Shown: piece after piece, positions 60,786-64,000 of the stretch | How the letters are laid out: every line of letters starts with the position of its first letter | Numbering within the stretch: the stretch's first letter is position 1 | NCBI RefSeq assembly: GCF_900188115.1 | Contig: NZ_FZNW01000007.1 | Span: 124,001-188,000, forward strand | Direction of reading: 5' to 3' | Length of the DNA stretch: 64,000 bases | DNA from: Haloechinothrix alba | GTDB taxonomy: Bacteria; Actinomycetota; Actinomycetes; Mycobacteriales; Pseudonocardiaceae | Position numbers and translations under genes: made by a program | Notes under the pieces: model-generated | What the model was told of the DNA's origin: nothing | Databases searched by the model: none | What the model saw: only the letters and a program-made list of their open reading frames with translations

Positions 60786-61364
60786 GACGAGGCGCGGCGG
60801 CTGACGATCGAGCTGGGCTGGGCCCGCGTCCGCATGGGGCGCCTTGCCGAGAACGTGGGGATCAGCAGGCAGACCCTCTACACGGAGTTCGACTCCAAGG
60901 ACCACCTCGGCCAGGAGGTCGTGTCGAGGGAGGCCGATCGCGTCCTGCAGGGCGTTGCGGACCAGTTCGAGCGGCATCCCGACGACCTCGGAAGCGCCAT
61001 AGCTGCCATGGTGATCCACGTGCTCCGCGAAGCCGAGACGAACTCGCTCATCAGGGCCGTCCTGGACAGCGCGCGCGGCGGGGAGAACTCGTTGCTGCCC
61101 CTGCTGACCACCCGATCCGACGCGATCATGAGCGCGGCGGCAGGGGTGGTCGGGCGTTTCGTCGAGGCGCACCACCCGGAGCTCGAGCAACGTGAGCTGG
61201 CCGCGACCGTGGACGCGATCGTCCGCATGACCGAGAGCCACATGCTGTTCCCCGTCGAGCCGGCCGAGGAGACGGGCGCTCGGGTCGCGGAGCTCGCGGT
61301 CCGCAACGTTCACGGCGCCCCGTCACGGGCAGGCGCCGACGCCGGCGGTCCGGCCGCGCGCTGA
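60780..61364 (+). CDS. TetR-family regulator, start region probably lost
   Basis: From GTG 60780 it encodes 194 residues. HTH RLTIELGWARVRMGRLAENV GISRQTLYTEF is intact. Family similarity continues a few codons upstream (RDTVLDEARRL) into sequence that is also the P450 remnant, so the native start is missing. The C-terminal part is normal in length. If GTG 60780 is used, a nearly complete repressor could still be made, but its own promoter is gone. Confidence 0.65.
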   Translation: MLDEARRLTIELGWARVRMGRLAENVGISRQTLYTEFDSKDHLGQEVVSREADRVLQGVADQFERHPDDLGSAIAAMVIHVLREAETNSLIRAVLDSARGGENSLLPLLTTRSDAIMSAAAGVVGRFVEAHHPELEQRELAATVDAIVRMTESHMLFPVEPAEETGARVAELAVRNVHGAPSRAGADAGGPAAR

Positions 61365-61405
61365 CCCCCGTCAGGGCTGGAGCGGGACCGGTCACCGGGT
61401 CTCCG

Positions 61406-62542
61406 GTGACGACTCCTGCTCCAGTAGACCGAACTGCCCGGCGAGCCCGGCCGCACTGGGAACGGCCGGGTAGTGCGGCCCCGCTCGTCGTGACCTCGGT
61501 GGACGGGGCTCTGACCCTGGGGCTCATCGCTCCCACCGGTGGTGCCACGAGCCCGGCCGTGGCCATCCTGTTCCTGTCCGTTACCGCCGCGGCGACACGA
61601 TTGAACCTCTGGCTGGCGATCGGGCTGGCCGTGGTGCTCGGCACCGCGTACCTCGCGGTCGCGTTGCTCATCGACGCGGACGACGTACCGCTGGAGCAGC
61701 GGCTGGTCGCAGGCGTGTGGTGGCCGCTCTACCTGCTGTTCATGGCCGTGTTCGGGGGCAGCCTCGCCCTGTACGCGGAGCGTGCCCACGCGGCGAGGGC
61801 CGCCGCAAACGCGGAAGCCCTCGCGGAGCATTTCGCCGCAGAGGAGGAACGTGATCTCCGCGCCCGGTTGCTCGAGGCCTACAGCGCGCAACACGACGGG
61901 TTGCGCGCCATCCTGCACGACTTCCGCACCCCGGTGTCCTCGCTGCGCGCGCTGAGTGCCCAGCTCGGCGATCCACGCGGGCGGCTCGACGACGAGCAGC
62001 GCGCCACGGCCCAGCGCCTGGTCGCCGAGCACGCTGAGCACCTGTCGACCATGCTCGACGCGCTCTCCGACGTGACCGCCAGCAAGAGCCCGACGCAGCC
62101 TGCGGGCCAGCCGCGTACGGTCGGGCTGCACGAGCTGCTGCTCGCCTCGAGCGACGCGGCCGGGCTGCATCCCCCGCGACTGCGACTGAACGTGACCCCA
62201 CCCGACGCGGTCGTGCGGATCGACACCCAGCGAATCCGCCGCGTGTTGACCAACCTGATCGACAACGCCGCACGGCACGGCGAAGGCGAACCCGTCGAGG
62301 TAGCGGCCACCGTCGCCCCGACGGAGGTGCGTTTCGATGTGCTCGACCGCGGGCCCGGCCTTGCGCCCGAACAGCTGGAAGCGGTGAAGCGTAAGGACGT
62401 CTCGCTCGGTGAGGCCTCGGGCGGTACCGGGCTCGGCCTGTGGATCGTCGAGCAGATCGTCCAGGCGATGCGTGGCGAGCTCGATCTCGCCGTGCGCCCG
62501 GGCGGCGGACTCGCCGCGACCGTACGTGTCCCGTTGCGCTGA
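61406..62542 (+). CDS. Membrane sensor histidine kinase
   Basis: The protein has 378 residues. Three or four hydrophobic segments at about 30-115 precede a HisKA box with LRAILHDFRTPVSSLRALSA. HATPase motifs are LTNLIDNAARHGEG, DRGPGL and GGTGLGLWIVEQIV. The N-terminal membrane part looks short for the family. No partner response regulator follows. The GTG start is 42 nt past the TetR stop. Confidence 0.8.
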   Translation: MTTPAPVDRTARRARPHWERPGSAAPLVVTSVDGALTLGLIAPTGGATSPAVAILFLSVTAAATRLNLWLAIGLAVVLGTAYLAVALLIDADDVPLEQRLVAGVWWPLYLLFMAVFGGSLALYAERAHAARAAANAEALAEHFAAEEERDLRARLLEAYSAQHDGLRAILHDFRTPVSSLRALSAQLGDPRGRLDDEQRATAQRLVAEHAEHLSTMLDALSDVTASKSPTQPAGQPRTVGLHELLLASSDAAGLHPPRLRLNVTPPDAVVRIDTQRIRRVLTNLIDNAARHGEGEPVEVAATVAPTEVRFDVLDRGPGLAPEQLEAVKRKDVSLGEASGGTGLGLWIVEQIVQAMRGELDLAVRPGGGLAATVRVPLR

Positions 62543-62661
62543 ACCGGCAGGCACACGACCTGGCACCGGAGGGCCAGCACGGGCCCCCGCGGCCCGCGCG
62601 GCACGAGTGCGATCCCGCCGATACTGCCGGTAGCAACTGCCTGCCGACAGTGGAGATGCCG

Positions 62662-63597
62662 ATGACGACGAACCGCGTGATCGAGCACGGAAGCCGCGCC
62701 GGGTTCGGCAGCCTGGCCTCGGGCGGGCTCCGGATGGACTCGTTTCCGATGAAGCTTCTCCAGAAGGGCAACGACAAGTTCTGGCAACCCGCCGACATCG
62801 ACTTCAGCAAGGACGCGGCCGACTTCGCCGCGATGTCGCCGGACGAGAAGCAGCTGACGTGCACCATGGCCGCGCATTTCATGGCAGGGGAGGAGTCGGT
62901 CGCCCAGGACCTGCAGCCGTTCCTGACCGCGATGGCCGCGGAGGGCCGACTTGCCGACGAGGCCTACCTGACGCAGTTCCTGTTCGAGGAAACCAAGCAC
63001 ATGCAGTCGTTCCGGATGTGGTTCGAAGCCGTCGGGCTGACCGAGGACCTGCATCCCTACGTGGACTACAGCGAGCCCTACCGCACGATCTTCTACGAGG
63101 AGCTGCCCGCGTCGCTGTACGCGCTCTCGGTCGATCCCTCGCCTGCCGCCCAGATCCGGGCCTCGGTGACCTACAACCACATCGTGGAGGGAACGCTCGC
63201 GCTGATCTCCCGGATCTTCGACCAGTTCCCGGACGGCGTTCCCTTCGGGATCGATCTCGACGAGATGACCGAGTACGCCATGGATAAGGTCACCAGGAGG
63301 TTGAAGGCGATCGAGAGCGCGCGGGGGCGCGACGTCGCCGATATCGACGAGGACTACACGCCGATGCGGCTGGAGGCCACCTTCGACGACGTCGCCGAGG
63401 ACCTACGCGCCCAGCTGCAGAACGAGCAGACCCTGAACGCATGGCGTGACTGGCTCGCCGAACGCATCCGCGCCGCCGACGTCGCCTACGCCGACCAGTA
63501 CCGCCCCGACAACCCCGACGCGCCCCCGAACCTCGAACCCGGCCCCGGCAACCAGCAGCAACCACAACCCCGGCAACCCGACCCCGACGGCGAATGA
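62662..63597 (+). CDS. R2lox-type ligand-binding oxidase, internally deleted
   Basis: The protein has 311 residues, of which about 40 are an extra Pro/Gln/Asp-rich tail. The R2lox/NrdB-like start (SLASGGLRMDSFPMKLLQKG), GEESVAQDLQPF, FLFEETKHMQSF and NHIVEGTLAL hold four of six Mn/Fe ligands. Then ISRIFDQFPDGVPFGIDLDE follows at once. About 65 residues, including the D-E-x-x-H helix with the last Glu and His ligands, are absent in frame near 63205. The enzyme should not bind a full Mn/Fe site. Confidence 0.75.
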   Translation: MTTNRVIEHGSRAGFGSLASGGLRMDSFPMKLLQKGNDKFWQPADIDFSKDAADFAAMSPDEKQLTCTMAAHFMAGEESVAQDLQPFLTAMAAEGRLADEAYLTQFLFEETKHMQSFRMWFEAVGLTEDLHPYVDYSEPYRTIFYEELPASLYALSVDPSPAAQIRASVTYNHIVEGTLALISRIFDQFPDGVPFGIDLDEMTEYAMDKVTRRLKAIESARGRDVADIDEDYTPMRLEATFDDVAEDLRAQLQNEQTLNAWRDWLAERIRAADVAYADQYRPDNPDAPPNLEPGPGNQQQPQPRQPDPDGE

Positions 63598-63806
63598 ACA
63601 CCCTCATCCTCACCGGCATGGCCGCCATCCTGGCCGCCCTCGGCACGTGGGGCATCCGCCACGCACCACAGCTGGCACCGGCCCCACTTCCCGAGCAGGA
63701 ACGCAGACACCGGACACGCGTCCTCCGCCGCGGCGGCATCGCCTGCCTCGTCGCGGCCACACTCCTACTGGCCGCGGGCGCACACGCCCTGCTGACCGCA
63801 GCATGA
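63594..63806 (+). CDS. 70-residue two-helix membrane protein
   Basis: MNTLILTGMAAILAALGTWG and GIACLVAATLLLAAGAHALL are two membrane helices flanking a basic loop (QERRHRTRVLRRGG). ATGA overlap with the R2lox gene indicates coupling. No known family. Confidence 0.65.
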   Translation: MNTLILTGMAAILAALGTWGIRHAPQLAPAPLPEQERRHRTRVLRRGGIACLVAATLLLAAGAHALLTAA

Positions 63807-63924
63807 CACCGTGCGGGAAACGATGCACGGCACTGCCGAGGCATGCGGGCTTCCACCACGCCGGGAGCGACCGTACTATTGGCAGACGTTCAATGCAGTA
63901 CACGCGCATGGAAGGCCGTTCGTA

Positions 63925-64000
63925 GTGGACCGTTCCGCTGAGGTCGACGGGCAGATCGCGGCCCTTGCCGCGCAACTCAACGGCGAGCTCGCGTCGTTGA
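63925..64000 (+). CDS. Start of an unknown gene cut by the window edge
   Basis: The GTG at 63925 follows GGAAGG and encodes MDRSAEVDGQIAALAAQLNG and four more residues before the window ends. It is helical. TTGGCA (63879) and TACACG (63898) upstream could be a promoter pair. Too short to classify. Confidence 0.5.
   Translation, partial: MDRSAEVDGQIAALAAQLNGELASL

Overview
The window is high-GC DNA with frequent GTG starts and many 4-nt ATGA/GTGA gene overlaps. The gene families (PaaR-type operator, 13E12/DUF222 HNH gene, R2lox, CynX transporters, MpaB-type oxygenase) point to a filamentous or coryneform actinobacterium, most likely Pseudonocardiaceae. This taxonomic call is an inference from gene content, not from a marker gene.

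Layout. 0-7 kb: an unknown alpha/alpha-toroid protein, then the phenylacetyl-CoA operon paaZABCDE behind a near-consensus PaaR operator. 7-12 kb: a D-amino-acid deaminase-like PLP enzyme divergent from a KDPG-type aldolase, then metE under a cobalamin riboswitch. 12-15 kb: glycine-betaine transporter proVWX. 15-18 kb: lactate oxidation lutABC. 18-29 kb: a GH25 muramidase and a 4-hydroxybenzoate block (pobA, an IclR regulator, a NitT/TauT-type ABC transporter with an MFS partner). The IclR regulator probably controls both promoters, because the same CTTCCG-N5-CGGAAG dyad precedes pobA and the transporter operon. 29-47 kb: fumarylacetoacetase, SulP permease, small regulator/transporter modules (MarR-DoxX-MFS-PPOX, TetR-MpaB), FMN lactate monooxygenase, SDR/acetoacetate-decarboxylase pair, a DUF952-DUF985 fusion, a NarL-type two-component system and a desaturase.

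47.8-57.3 kb is a 9.5-kb integrated element. It carries a large serine recombinase and sits inside a DUF222/HNH endonuclease gene. Joining the host flanks at a 3-bp ACC/GGT core restores the HNH frame exactly. Inside are a RepA-like ATPase, small DNA-binding or zinc-binding proteins and iteron-like repeats. The only recognisable virion genes are a major capsid protein and a tape-measure protein, and the latter has an amber codon at position 7. I see no portal, terminase, protease, tail tube or lysis genes, so it looks like a phage satellite or a strongly reduced prophage. A LexA-type box lies directly upstream of the interrupted HNH gene.

The second theme is local decay by deletion. At about 28.9, 43.1 and 60.8 kb, two genes of opposite orientation meet at their missing 5' ends, so a divergent promoter region has been lost each time; a possible fourth case is near 40.65 kb. 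The P450 and the R2lox gene near the right edge also carry in-frame internal deletions that remove catalytic parts. These could be real genome reduction or assembly collapse, and mapping reads across the junctions would decide.

Three families of short intergenic dyad repeats are also present.
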